A stretch of DNA of 64,000 nt, taken from contig CAWEWR010000002.1 in NCBI GenBank assembly GCA_963812675.1, positions 62,001 to 126,000 of the forward strand. Reading direction: 5' to 3'. The notes under the pieces were generated by a model, which did not search any database, was not told the origin of the DNA, and saw only the letters and a program-made list of their open reading frames with translations. Source of the DNA: AP-15 sp963812675. GTDB taxonomy: Bacteria > Pseudomonadota > Alphaproteobacteria > ATCC43930 > CGMCC-115725. Position 1 is the stretch's first letter. Each line of letters opens with the position of its first letter. Below are positions 44,295-52,199 of this stretch, in pieces. The position numbers were made by a program, and so were the translations under genes.

Positions 44295-44548
44295 CGACCA
44301 AACTCTTCCAGGTATTTCGGGTTTGTCGCATAATCGGCGGGCGCATCCTTGACGATACCACAACTATCCTGCATCAGGTCATGGACCGAGGGCCGGGTCG
44401 GTCGCTGTGCCGAGGTCTTGGGTTCGGGGGCTTGAAGTACGTGCCGGAGCCCTTCCTCGACGAGATCTTTGAGGTTGCGGCCGCGCAAGGCTGCCTCCGC
44501 CTTCGCGCGGCGATACAATTCATCGGGAAGGTCGACGGTCGTTCTCAT
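44291..44548 (-). CDS. vapB: VapB-type antitoxin (ribbon-helix-helix)
   Basis: This 85-residue protein starts MRTTVDLPDELYRRAKAEAA, a ribbon-helix-helix DNA-binding module (about 1-45) with basic residues. The C-terminal tail (HDLMQDSCGIVKDAPADYAT) should wrap around VapC. It precedes and is coupled to vapC. AT-rich DNA upstream (TATACATATTTATGC near 44555-44570) is the likely autoregulated promoter, shared divergently with the luciferase-like gene. Confidence 0.87.
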   Translation of the reverse strand: MRTTVDLPDELYRRAKAEAALRGRNLKDLVEEGLRHVLQAPEPKTSAQRPTRPSVHDLMQDSCGIVKDAPADYATNPKYLEEFGR

Positions 44549-44650
44549 CGTGGCATCTATACATATTTATGCTTTTATAGCAAGCGCTCGCGCGTCTTGA
44601 CAGCCCCCGCAAGCCGCCCCGTGATGAGACGAGAGTAGGAGGAATCCCCG

Positions 44651-45718
44651 ATGAAATTTGGCAATTTCCTGTTTCCGGACAGCCGCGACCCGGCGCGCGA
44701 CGGCGTGGTGATCGACGAGACCTTGCGCGAGGCGTGGCTGTCGGACGAGCTGGGCGTGGATGTAATCTGGCTCGCCGAGCATCACTTCGACGGGATCTGT
44801 GCCTATGTCGACCCGATCAGCTTCGCCGGCGTGTTGGCCACCTCGACGCGGCGCAGCAAGATCGGGTTCGCGGTCGTGCAGACGGCGCTGCATCACCCGA
44901 TCCGCCTCGCCGAGCAACTGGCGGTCCTCGACAACATCACCAAGGGGCGGCTCATCGTCGGTCTCGGCCGCGGCTCGTCCTACAACATCTACGATTACCA
45001 GGGCTTCGGCATCGACCATCACGAGGCGCAGGAGCGCCTGGAGGAGGCGGAGAAGATCCTCGTGACAGCATGGACCGGCGAGGCGTTCCGCCACCATGGC
45101 AAGTTCTGGCATCTCGATGTCCCGATGCTGCGGCCGCGGCCCTATACCAAGCCCCATCCGGTGGTGGTTCGCGCCGCTTCGGGCGAAGCCTCGATGCTCG
45201 AACTCGCCCGCCAGGGCCGCCCGTTTCTGATGAACGTGCAGTCGATGGCAGTGACGCGCCGGCGCGTCGACCTCTACCGCAGCGCGATGCGCGAGGCGGG
45301 CTACGGCGAGGAGCGGGTCGCGCGCACCCTCGCGGAATGCTGGGTGTGGCGGAATGTGTTTGTCGCGGAGACCGATGACGAAGCCGAGCGCGTCGGCGTG
45401 CCGGTGTTTCAGGCGATGGTCGAGGCGCGGGCGGCGCTGCGCAACCGCATCTTTCGCTCGACCGGCATGCGCATCGCTGTGCCGGAGAGCGATCTGCCCT
45501 CCGCCCGCGCCACGGTCGAGCGCGGTTTTATCCACGGCTCGGCGGCGCGGGTCGCCGAAGCGATGGCGGATATCGACCGGCTCGGCATCGGCGGCGTCAT
45601 CGCATCCTTCCGCCTCGGCCCGATGCCGCACGAGACGGCGACCAGCAGTCTCAGGTTGTTCATGGAGAAAGTCGCGCCGGAAATTCGCCGCGGCAATCCC
45701 ATGCCGACGCGGAACTAG
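44651..45718 (+). CDS. LLM-class flavin-dependent oxidoreductase
   Basis: This 355-residue bacterial-luciferase-like TIM barrel has GVDVIWLAEHHFDGICAY (about 34-51), KIGFAVVQTALHHPIRLAEQLAVLDNI and RLIVGLGRGSSY, all standard LLM motifs around the flavin pocket. It would use FMNH2 or F420-like cofactors to oxidise an unknown substrate. It has a strong AGTAGGAGGAA site. The REP/IS110-type region starts just behind it. Confidence 0.92.
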   Translation: MKFGNFLFPDSRDPARDGVVIDETLREAWLSDELGVDVIWLAEHHFDGICAYVDPISFAGVLATSTRRSKIGFAVVQTALHHPIRLAEQLAVLDNITKGRLIVGLGRGSSYNIYDYQGFGIDHHEAQERLEEAEKILVTAWTGEAFRHHGKFWHLDVPMLRPRPYTKPHPVVVRAASGEASMLELARQGRPFLMNVQSMAVTRRRVDLYRSAMREAGYGEERVARTLAECWVWRNVFVAETDDEAERVGVPVFQAMVEARAALRNRIFRSTGMRIAVPESDLPSARATVERGFIHGSAARVAEAMADIDRLGIGGVIASFRLGPMPHETATSSLRLFMEKVAPEIRRGNPMPTRN

Positions 45719-45742
45719 AGCGGATTTCGATCAGATTGGCGC

Positions 45743-45780
45743 TGTCATTGCGAGGCGCGTCTTGCGCGACGAAGCAATCT
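45743..45780 (+). repeat. REP-like repeat, left flank of the IS110-type element
   Basis: TGTCATTGCGAGGCGCGTC, then TTGCGCGACGAAGCAATCT, is an imperfect palindrome. An inverted relative (AGATTGCTTCGCTTCGCTCG followed by CAATGACA) lies at 47197-47224, so the transposase region is bracketed by mirrored repeats. Confidence 0.8.
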
Positions 45781-46274
45781 TGTCTGTGCGCCGTAGTGCA
45801 TAGTGTGCGGCGCAGCCTGGGGCCGGGGCCAAGGCCCGGGCTGCGGCGGCGCCGCGACCGCAAGCAGTCGTGGGGCTCTCCCCGTGTCGAGCAAGGCTCC
45901 GGCGTTGCCTGTCATCTCACGCCCGAACAGTTGCCAGGGCTCTCGCCCGCAGTCGCAAGAAGGGGATAGGATGATGGCGTCACAGGATGTGTTTGTCGGG
46001 ATCGACATTTCGAAGGATCGTTTGGACGTGCATGTGCGTCCGCTGGGGGTCGGCTTCTCGGTGAGCAATGAAGCGGCCGGGTATGCCGGGTTGATCGCCC
46101 GGCTGCGATCGTTGCGCGTCAAACGCATCGTGCTGGAGGCGACCGGCGGGTACGAGCGGGCGCTGTGGCTGGCGCTGAGCGAAGCGGGGCTGGTCGCGGC
46201 AGTGGTCAATCCGCGCCAGGTGCGCGAGTTTGCCCGCGCTGCCGGACGGCTGGCCAAGACCGATCGGCTGGACG

Positions 46275-46308
46275 CGTGGGCCTTCAGCCCACGGGCTTGA
46301 CCCGTGGG
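46275..46308 (+). repeat. 34-nt palindromic unit, copy 1 (supplies the stop codon)
   Basis: The unit has alternating arms CGTGGGC / GCCCACGG / CCGTGGG. It is the reverse complement of copy 2 at 46736-46769 with two mismatches. It sits between the codons for KTDRLDA and VIAHFAE, normally separated by about one residue in the family, and contains the interrupting TGA. Confidence 0.85.
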
Positions 46309-46735
46309 GGTGATCGCGCATTTTGCCGAAACCTTTGCGCCGCGCCTCGGCAAACCCGATCCGGTGGCCGACCGGCTGGGCGAGCATGTGCTGTACCGGC
46401 GCAGCCTGCAGGACGAGCTCGTCGCGCTCGAGCATCAGCGGCGCCGGCTCGAGACGCCGGCGCTGCGCGAGCGCGCCGAACGGCGACAGGCCGCCTTGCG
46501 GGCCGAAGTGAAAGAGATCGAGCGCGAGATGTGCGCGATCGTCGACGGCGATCCGGCCAAAAAGGCGCTGTTTGCCTGCCTGACCGCGCTCAAGGGGGTG
46601 GGCCTGGTATTGGCCTGCACGCTGATCGCCAACATGCGCGAGCTGGGCTCGCTGAGCCGCCATCAGGCGGCGGCGCTGGTCGGGGTGGCGCCGCTCAACC
46701 ACGACAGCGGCACCCGGCGCGGCTACCGCGCCATT

Positions 46736-46769
46736 CCCACGGATCAAGTCCGTGGGCTGAAGGCCCACG
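46736..46769 (-). repeat. 34-nt palindromic unit, copy 2 (in-frame insertion)
   Basis: Arms CCCACGG / CCGTGGG / GGCCCACG can pair in two alternative ways. It lies between the codons for GTRRGYRAI and GGRRRVRN and adds about eleven codons (translated roughly PTDQVRGLKAH) without breaking the frame. It is inverted relative to copy 1. Confidence 0.85.
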
Positions 46770-47051
46770 GCGGGCGCCGGCGGGTGCGTAACGTGCTCTA
46801 CGTGGCGACATTGAGCGCGGTGCGCTGCAACCCTGCGATCAAGGCGTTCTATCGCCGGCTGTCGGCCAGCGGCAAGCCGCCCAAAGTGGCGCTGGTGGCC
46901 TGCATGCGCAAGATGCTGGTGATGCTCAATGGCCGGGTGCGCGATGAGCGCGCCGCCGCGGCGATCCCTTGAGGGTAGTTTCTTTGTTCGATCGGGCACC
47001 GTTTCTCCGTCCCGACCTGCAAAGCTGCACCGGGCGGCGCGCGCAGCCGCG

Positions 47052-47102
47052 GTCAAGACTGGCCGCAGGCCACCGCCGCAGGCGGCGCGCAGCGGTCTTG
47101 AC
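47052..47102 (+). other. strongly foldable noncoding segment at the right end of the IS110-type element
   Basis: An outer stem GTCAAGAC (47052-47059) / GTCTTGAC (47095-47102) encloses two hairpins with identical GCA loops: GGCC-GCA-GGCC (47061-47071) and CCGCC-GCA-GGCGG (47073-47085). No coding frame explains it. It may be part of the element's guide (bridge) RNA or a separate palindromic repeat. Confidence 0.45.
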
Positions 47103-47196
47103 GGCGGCGAGCACGGCGCCATGCTCCCCAGGGTCGGGAGGACCGTCACCACCCCCCTCAAACACAGTTGCTCGACCCGCGACGCGCTGCCCGTCG

Positions 47197-47224
47197 AGAT
47201 TGCTTCGCTTCGCTCGCAATGACA
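47197..47224 (-). repeat. REP-like repeat, right flank of the IS110-type element (inverted)
   Basis: AGATTGCTTCGCTTCGCTCG followed by CAATGACA is the inverted relative of the repeat at 45743-45780. It ends 52 bp before the livH-like start. Confidence 0.8.
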
Positions 47225-47275
47225 GCCCTATAAGTTGAGCATAGAATTTTGCTCTGGAACGGCGCGCTTCGCCTG

Positions 47276-48211
47276 ATGGAAATCCTCGCCGCAGTGTTCA
47301 TCACCCCATTCGGGAACATGTGGGACAATCCCGAATTCCTACTCGAGGTCGTCATCGGCGGGCTGTTGAGCGGGGTCATGTACTCGCTCGTCGCGCTGGG
47401 CTTCGTGTTGATCTTCAAGGCGTCGGGCGTGTTCAACTTCGCCCAGGGCACGATGGTGCTGTTCGCCGCCCTGACCTTTGTCGGAATGATCGAACGCGGC
47501 GTGCCGATTTGGGGCGCCTTTGTCATCGCCGCCGCGGTCATGGTCCTGCTCGCCGCCGCCATCGAACGCTTGATGCTGCGCCGGCTCGTCAATCAGGAGC
47601 CGATCATCCTGTTCATGGCGACAATCGGCCTCGCCTTTTTTCTCGACGGCTTCGGGCAGCTCGTTTGGGGCAGCGATGTGCATCCGCTCGACATCGGCAT
47701 CCCGAAAGCGCCGCTCATCGTCGGCGGGGTGCTCGTCAATGAATTCGACCTCGTCGCCGCCGCGGTCGCGGGCTCGCTCGTCACTGCGCTCGCCCTCTTC
47801 TTCCAGTATACCGCGGTCGGACGCGCGCTGCGCGCCGTCGCCGATGACCACCAGGCGGCGCAATCGGTCGGCATCGCACTCCGCTCCATCTGGGTCATCG
47901 TGTGGTCTGTCGCCGGCGTTGTTGGGCTTGTCGCCGGCGTCATGTGGGGCAGCAACCTCGGTGTGCAGTTCTCGATCTCGCTGGTGGCGCTCAAGGCGCT
48001 GCCGGTGCTGATCCTCGGTGGCTTGACCTCGGTGCCGGGCGCGATCGTCGGCGGTCTGATCGTCGGGGCCGGCGAGAAGGTCGCCGAGGTCTTTTGGGGA
48101 CCCGCCCTCGGCGGCGCGATCGAGGACTGGTTCGCTTATGCCCTCGCGCTCGTCTTCCTGCTGTTCCGCCCGCAAGGCCTCTTCGGCGAACGCATCATCG
48201 AGCGGGTTTGA
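47276..48211 (+). CDS. livH: branched-chain amino acid-type ABC transporter permease (LivH-like)
   Basis: This 311-residue inner-membrane protein has about eight helices. GLLSGVMYSLVALGFVLIFKASGVFNFAQGTMVLF (the signature LivH block, about 30-64) and ALPVLILGGLTSVPGAIVGGLIVG near the C-terminus support the call. It forms half of the channel with the LivM-like protein, whose gene starts 4 bp later. The region upstream is the IS/REP block, so any operon genes formerly ahead of it, and its native promoter, may have been displaced. ATG 47276 was chosen over a TTG nine codons earlier. Confidence 0.92.
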   Translation: MEILAAVFITPFGNMWDNPEFLLEVVIGGLLSGVMYSLVALGFVLIFKASGVFNFAQGTMVLFAALTFVGMIERGVPIWGAFVIAAAVMVLLAAAIERLMLRRLVNQEPIILFMATIGLAFFLDGFGQLVWGSDVHPLDIGIPKAPLIVGGVLVNEFDLVAAAVAGSLVTALALFFQYTAVGRALRAVADDHQAAQSVGIALRSIWVIVWSVAGVVGLVAGVMWGSNLGVQFSISLVALKALPVLILGGLTSVPGAIVGGLIVGAGEKVAEVFWGPALGGAIEDWFAYALALVFLLFRPQGLFGERIIERV

Positions 48212-48214
48212 GCG

Positions 48215-49294
48215 ATGATCTATCGCGAGGTCGGTCAGTTCAAGGCGAGCTACGCCGCCGACCAGGCGATCTTTCCGATCAGCCAGGACAGATGGCTGCT
48301 GCTCGCGGCGCTCGCCTTCGCCTATCTCGTGATCCCTGCAGTGAGTTCCGAGTACTGGCTGCTGACGATCATGGTCCCGTTCCTCGTCTACGCGCTGGCG
48401 GCGCTCGGCCTCAACCTGCTGACCGGCTACGCCGGCCAGCTGTCGCTCGGCACCGGCGGCTTCATGGCGGTCGGCGCCTTTGCGACCTACAAGCTCACCA
48501 CCGCCTTCCCGGGTCTCAACATCGTCCTCGTCCTCATCCTGGCCGGCATCGCTACTGCGCTCGTCGGCGTGCTTTTCGGCTTCCCGAGTCTCAGGATCAA
48601 GGGCTTCTATCTTGCGGTAGCCACGCTTGCGTCGCAGTTCTTTCTGATCTGGATGTTCAACAAGTTTCCGTGGTTCTACAATTACAGCGCCTCGGGCGTG
48701 ATCAGCGCGCCGCCGCGCGCGGTTTTCGGCCGGCTTTACGTCACCGGCGCCGAGGCCGATCCCCGGGCGAAATACCTGTTCGTCCTGACCGTCGTCGTGC
48801 TCCTGGCGATCGCCGCCAAGGGCCTGGTTCGCGGCCGCGTCGGGCGTGCCTGGATGGCGATCCGCGATATGGATATCGCTGCGGAGATCATTGGCATCCG
48901 CCCGCTGCAGACAAAACTGCTGGCGTTCGCCTTGAGCTCCTTCTATTGCGGCATCGCCGGCGCGATGTGGGCCTTCATCTATACGAGCGCGGTCGAGGCG
49001 AGCGCCTTCGAGATCGACCGCTCCTTCCAGATCTTGTTCATGGTCATCATCGGTGGCCTCGGCAGCATCCTCGGCTCGTTCCTCGGCGCCGCCTTCATCG
49101 TGCTATTGCCGATTTTTCTCGATAACGCGCCGCGCCTCGCCGGGCTCGAGGTTCCGGTCAATCTGGTGACCAATCTGCAGTCGATGATCTTCGGTGCGCT
49201 GATCGTGTTTTTCTTGATCGTAGAGCCGAACGGCCTCGCGCGGCTGTGGGCGATCGGCAAGGAAAAGCTGCGGCTCTGGCCATTCCCGCATTGA
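48215..49294 (+). CDS. livM: branched-chain amino acid-type ABC transporter permease (LivM-like)
   Basis: This 359-residue permease has a hydrophilic N-terminus followed by about nine helices. LGLNLLTGYAGQLSLGTGGFMAVGAFATY (about 64-92) is the LivM signature. GRVGRAWMAIRDMDIAAEIIGI is the cytoplasmic coupling loop, and MVIIGGLGSILGSFLGAAF follows. It pairs with LivH. No LivF/LivG ATPase or LivK-type receptor gene accompanies the pair in this window, so the substrate is undetermined. Confidence 0.93.
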   Translation: MIYREVGQFKASYAADQAIFPISQDRWLLLAALAFAYLVIPAVSSEYWLLTIMVPFLVYALAALGLNLLTGYAGQLSLGTGGFMAVGAFATYKLTTAFPGLNIVLVLILAGIATALVGVLFGFPSLRIKGFYLAVATLASQFFLIWMFNKFPWFYNYSASGVISAPPRAVFGRLYVTGAEADPRAKYLFVLTVVVLLAIAAKGLVRGRVGRAWMAIRDMDIAAEIIGIRPLQTKLLAFALSSFYCGIAGAMWAFIYTSAVEASAFEIDRSFQILFMVIIGGLGSILGSFLGAAFIVLLPIFLDNAPRLAGLEVPVNLVTNLQSMIFGALIVFFLIVEPNGLARLWAIGKEKLRLWPFPH

Positions 49295-49480
49295 TGCCGA
49301 GGGATGGTGACGTCTCCATCTGAGAAGGGTGAAAACTAGCACTTCAATTCGAGCACACCGAATGGCTGAGAAGCGCCGAAAGCGGCCCCTCCGAAACCGC
49401 TTTGGCGCACTATCAGTGGTTTTCAGCCATAAGCGTATTCTAAGGCAGCTGAATATCTTCGGCTCGAAAGGAGACGCCAG

Positions 49481-50308
49481 ATGCTGATCGTCGATGGCCA
49501 GATTCATCTCTGGGAAAAGGGTACGCCGTCCGCGCCACATCGTCAGGCGCCGTACTCCGCGGAGCAAGCAATCGTCGCCATGGACGAGGCCGGCGTGGAC
49601 CGGGCGTTGATCCATCCGGTGCTGTGGGATCCCGACTCGAACGAATTGGCCATCGAGGCGGTGCGGAAATACCCCAACCGCTTCGCCATCATGGGGTGGT
49701 TCTATCTCGACGACCCGAATGGTCGCGACCTCGTCGCGGGTTGGAAAGACCAGCCGGGGAAGGAGCGGCCGGGCATGCTCGGCCTGCGCTTCTATTTCAA
49801 CGAGCGGCACAAACGGGAGTGGATGACCGACGGCAGCCTCGACTGGCTGTGGCCCGCGGCCGAGCGGGCCGGCGTGCCGGTGGCGCTCGCCGCCGCGTTG
49901 TTCCTGCCGACTGTCGGCCAGATCGCCGAGCGTCACCCGGGGCTCAGACTGATCGTCGACCACATGGCCGTGCCGCCAGGCAGCCGCGGCCAGTCTGCCT
50001 ATCGCTTCCAGCCCGAGCTGCTGGCCCTCGCCAAATACCCCAACGTCGCGGTCAAGGCGACCGGTCAGCCCGGCTACGCGGAAGACGCATATCCGTTTCG
50101 CAGCTTCCATGAGCGCCTGCACCGCTGCTTCGACGCGTTCGGCCCCGAGCGGATGTTCTGGGGCACCGACATCACGCGCATGCCCTGTACCTGGCGGCAA
50201 TGCGTGACGGTGTTCACCGAGGAATTGCCGTGGCTCAAGGGCCGCGACCTCGAGCTGGTCATGGGCGAAGCCCTGTGCAACTGGGTGGGCTGGCCCCTTC
50301 CCGCCTGA
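49481..50308 (+). CDS. amidohydrolase family protein (TIM-barrel metal-dependent hydrolase)
   Basis: This 275-residue amidohydrolase_2-type enzyme has the N-terminal DGQIHLW (D-x-H-x-W replaces the HxH of classical amidohydrolases), HPGLRLIVDHMAVPP with a metal-binding His at about 165, and WGTDITRM with the catalytic Asp near 232. Members cleave lactones or decarboxylate small aromatic acids. The substrate here is unknown. It follows livHM after a 186-bp gap, in which I see no gene, and has an AAAGGAGA site. Confidence 0.88.
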   Translation: MLIVDGQIHLWEKGTPSAPHRQAPYSAEQAIVAMDEAGVDRALIHPVLWDPDSNELAIEAVRKYPNRFAIMGWFYLDDPNGRDLVAGWKDQPGKERPGMLGLRFYFNERHKREWMTDGSLDWLWPAAERAGVPVALAAALFLPTVGQIAERHPGLRLIVDHMAVPPGSRGQSAYRFQPELLALAKYPNVAVKATGQPGYAEDAYPFRSFHERLHRCFDAFGPERMFWGTDITRMPCTWRQCVTVFTEELPWLKGRDLELVMGEALCNWVGWPLPA

Positions 50309-50344
50309 GCCGGCTATCGGAGATAATGAATAGAGGCTCGCCGC

Positions 50345-51076
50345 TTATTGCGCGTCCATCCAATTATTCGACCCCACCAGCTTGACGGCCACATTCGAGA
50401 AGGAAACGCGCACCGGTTCGCCATTGCGCGTTCCGCGGTGATCCAGTGAGAGGAGCAGCGGTCCGGCCTTCTTGTAGTCAGTCCAAGTCGCCATGACCTC
50501 GAGTTTCGGGAGTCCGCCCTTGTGATAGGCGATTTCTTGAATTCTGCCGTCGCTGCCGACGTAGAGGTCCCAAGTGTCACCCGGCGAATAGCCGCCGTCG
50601 GAAGGATACTTCACCGCGACCTTCTGTGCGGACCCCGTCCCCAGCGGCAATTTTTGCATGCCGGCATCTTCGACCGCAGCGCTGGCGTCCCAGAAGAAAT
50701 GAATCGGAAGGAGCAGCCAATAGTTATCGTTTACGAAGCCCGGATCGATTTTCTCCTTCACTTCGGCCGGCTGGCTGCCGAGCTGAGCGCGCAGGTACGT
50801 AACCTTAATCGGCTTGCCCGACTTATCTTTCCCCTCGTAGGTGACCTGGTCGGCTTTGGGCTCCCAGGTCCATGATCGAGAGAGATTGAGTCCCGGGGCC
50901 TCTACGTTGAAGGTGTAACGGATCGCTTCGATTTGCCCAAACGAGTCGAGACCATAGGTCTTGGCGAGCTTTTCAACGATTGGCGGGCGCTGCTGCGCCC
51001 CGGAAGTTGCAGCGAGGATCAGTGCCCCAAAGATCGGCAGAAGACAAAGCGCTGTACTGAAACGCGAATTTGTCAT
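50345..51076 (-). CDS. exported hypothetical protein
   Basis: This 242-residue protein has a Sec signal (RFSTALCLLPIFGALILAAT, cleavage near GAQQ at about 28). The mature beta-rich part contains YTFNVEAPGLNLSRSWTWEP, KVTYLRAQLGSQPAEV and LPIHFFWDASAAVED. Repeated beta strands and Trp/Tyr richness suggest an outer-membrane-lipoprotein-like or LolA-like beta sheet. I do not recognise the family. ATG 51076 has a strong AAGGAGG site. It is divergent from the RibD-like gene. Confidence 0.8.
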   Translation of the reverse strand: MTNSRFSTALCLLPIFGALILAATSGAQQRPPIVEKLAKTYGLDSFGQIEAIRYTFNVEAPGLNLSRSWTWEPKADQVTYEGKDKSGKPIKVTYLRAQLGSQPAEVKEKIDPGFVNDNYWLLLPIHFFWDASAAVEDAGMQKLPLGTGSAQKVAVKYPSDGGYSPGDTWDLYVGSDGRIQEIAYHKGGLPKLEVMATWTDYKKAGPLLLSLDHRGTRNGEPVRVSFSNVAVKLVGSNNWMDAQ

Positions 51077-51129
51077 GGAGTCCTCCTTGGTGAATTCAAC
51101 GCACATACCCTTCCAAACGCGAGGAGCGG

Positions 51130-51909
51130 ATGAAGCCTTATGTGATCTGTCACATGAATGCCAGCATCGACGGCCGCATCCTCGGCAGCCGGTGGCGGCC
51201 CGCCGAGAATCGCATGGCGGGGCTATTCGAGCGCCTGCATGAGCAACTCGGCGGCGGCTCCTGGCTGATCGGCCGGGTGACCGGCAGCGAATACGCCAAG
51301 GCCGAGGCCTACCCCGATCACACCGACCAGACCTATCCCCGGGAACCTTGGTTCGCCCGGTGTGATGCCGTCGCCTACGGCATCGCGCTCGATGCGCAGG
51401 GCAAGATAGCGTGGGGACGGTCCGACATCGGCGGGGACCCGATCGTCGTGGTGCTGACGGAACAGGTCTGCGACGCGCATCTGGCGGGCCTCCGTCAGGA
51501 CAGCGTCTCCTACATCTTCGCCGGCGAGCAGGAGCTCGATCTGGGATTGGCGCTGGAGATCCTGAACCGCGAGCTGGGGCTCGAACGCCTGCTGCTCGAA
51601 GGTGGCGGCGGCTCGAATGGGGCCTTTCTGCGGGCCGGCCTGATCGACGAGATCAGCGTCGCGATCTGCCCCGCCGTCGACGGTGCGAAGGGCGCGCCGA
51701 GCATCTTCAACTCCAGCGACGGGGATGCCGACGTCGCAGCGCCGATCCGCTCAATGACACTGGCGAGCACCGAGGTGTTGGAGGGCGGCGTGGTTTGGCT
51801 CCGCTATCGGCTCCAAAACCACTTATGCCCAGGGGGGCGGGACGAGGACCGCCCGAAAGGGCGGCCCTCCCCAATTTTGATCTGCGCTAATCAGGCTAGT
51901 TTGCGATAA
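51130..51909 (+). CDS. RibD C-terminal domain / dihydrofolate reductase-like protein
   Basis: This 259-residue NADPH-dependent reductase-like protein has VICHMNASIDGRILGSRW at the start (the RibD-C opening), GGGSWLIGRVTGSEY with the GR-T loop, and LERLLLEGGGGSNGAFLRAGLIDEISV, the cofactor-binding and dimer region. Standalone members reduce pteridine- or pyrimidine-like substrates. No riboflavin genes are nearby. The last about 25 residues are Arg/Gly/Pro-rich and probably extend past the natural end into repeat-like DNA. Confidence 0.88.
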   Translation: MKPYVICHMNASIDGRILGSRWRPAENRMAGLFERLHEQLGGGSWLIGRVTGSEYAKAEAYPDHTDQTYPREPWFARCDAVAYGIALDAQGKIAWGRSDIGGDPIVVVLTEQVCDAHLAGLRQDSVSYIFAGEQELDLGLALEILNRELGLERLLLEGGGGSNGAFLRAGLIDEISVAICPAVDGAKGAPSIFNSSDGDADVAAPIRSMTLASTEVLEGGVVWLRYRLQNHLCPGGRDEDRPKGRPSPILICANQASLR

Positions 51910-52003
51910 AGCGCGCACAGTTTGTTGCCATCGGGATCGCGAAGATAAGCGAGATATAACTCGCCGCCGGCCCCTTGGCGCACGCCAAGCGGGTCCTCGA
52001 TCA
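51891..52003 (-). pseudogene. C-terminal remnant of a VOC (glyoxalase) family protein
   Basis: About 37 codons on the minus strand read IEDPLGVRQGAGGELYLAY, then LRDPDGNKLCALYRK, and end with TGA at 51891. The RDPDGNK-type ending is the metal-site strand and tail of VOC proteins. Upstream the frame runs into the transposase remnant below, so only the tail survives. Confidence 0.6.
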
Positions 52004-52199
52004 TCCGCACGTGCACATGATCGTCCCGGGCGGCGGGATCTCCCGCGACGACACGCGCTGGGTGTCGTGCCGTCCGGGGCTCTTTCTGCCGGTACGGGTT
52101 CTCGCGCGCCTGTTCCGGCGATTGTTGCTGGGCAAGCTCCTCGCCGCCCACCAGGCTGGTCGTCTCGCGTTCTTCGGCGTCGTAGGAGCAGCGAAGTGA
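51990..52199 (+). mobile_element. fragment of an IS91-type transposase
   Basis: A plus-strand frame reads DHPHVHMIVPGGGISRDDTR, then WVSCRPGLFLPVRVLARLFR and KLLAAHQAGRLAFFG. This is the internal HxH region of IS91/Y2-type transposases (PHVHMIVPGGG block and following helix). Only about 60 residues of an approximately 400-residue enzyme remain. It and the VOC remnant occupy the gene-poor stretch 51910-52548. The remainder of that stretch shows no supportable gene. Confidence 0.65.

Larger units (their letters stand above)
45971..46972 (+). pseudogene. IS110-family transposase interrupted by an in-frame stop
   Basis: The N-terminal RuvC-like DEDD domain is recognisable: VFVGIDISKDRLDVHV, IVLEATGGYERALW, VVNPRQVREFARAAGRLAKTDRLDA. 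The frame then hits TGA at 46298-46300 inside a 34-nt palindromic insert and continues in the same frame as VIAHFAETFAPRLG. The C-terminal part has LTALKGVGLVLACTLIANM and VGVAPLNHDSGTRRGYR with the serine region, then a second palindromic insert adding about 11 residues, then RRRVRNVLYVATLSAVRCNP. A strong AAGGGGATAGG site precedes ATG 45971. Confidence 0.85.
45781..47196 (+). mobile_element. IS110-type insertion element (limits inferred from flanking REP-like repeats)
   Basis: The segment contains a DEDD-type transposase reading frame, noncoding left (about 190 bp) and right (about 220 bp) parts, and no obvious terminal inverted repeats or target duplication, as expected for IS110-family elements. 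The family is known to use a noncoding bridge RNA and to insert into REP sequences, which fits the REP-like repeats on both sides. Precise ends cannot be fixed from one copy. The transposase is interrupted, so the copy is probably inactive on its own. Confidence 0.7.

Noticed and set aside
46275..46308. Programmed stop-codon readthrough or recoding at TGA in the transposase
   Set aside because: The TGA lies inside an inserted palindromic unit that recurs inverted downstream, so disruption is the simpler explanation.
45743..47224. CRISPR-like array from the repeated palindromes in this region
   Set aside because: Copies are few, inverted, of different families and unevenly spaced, and no cas genes are present.
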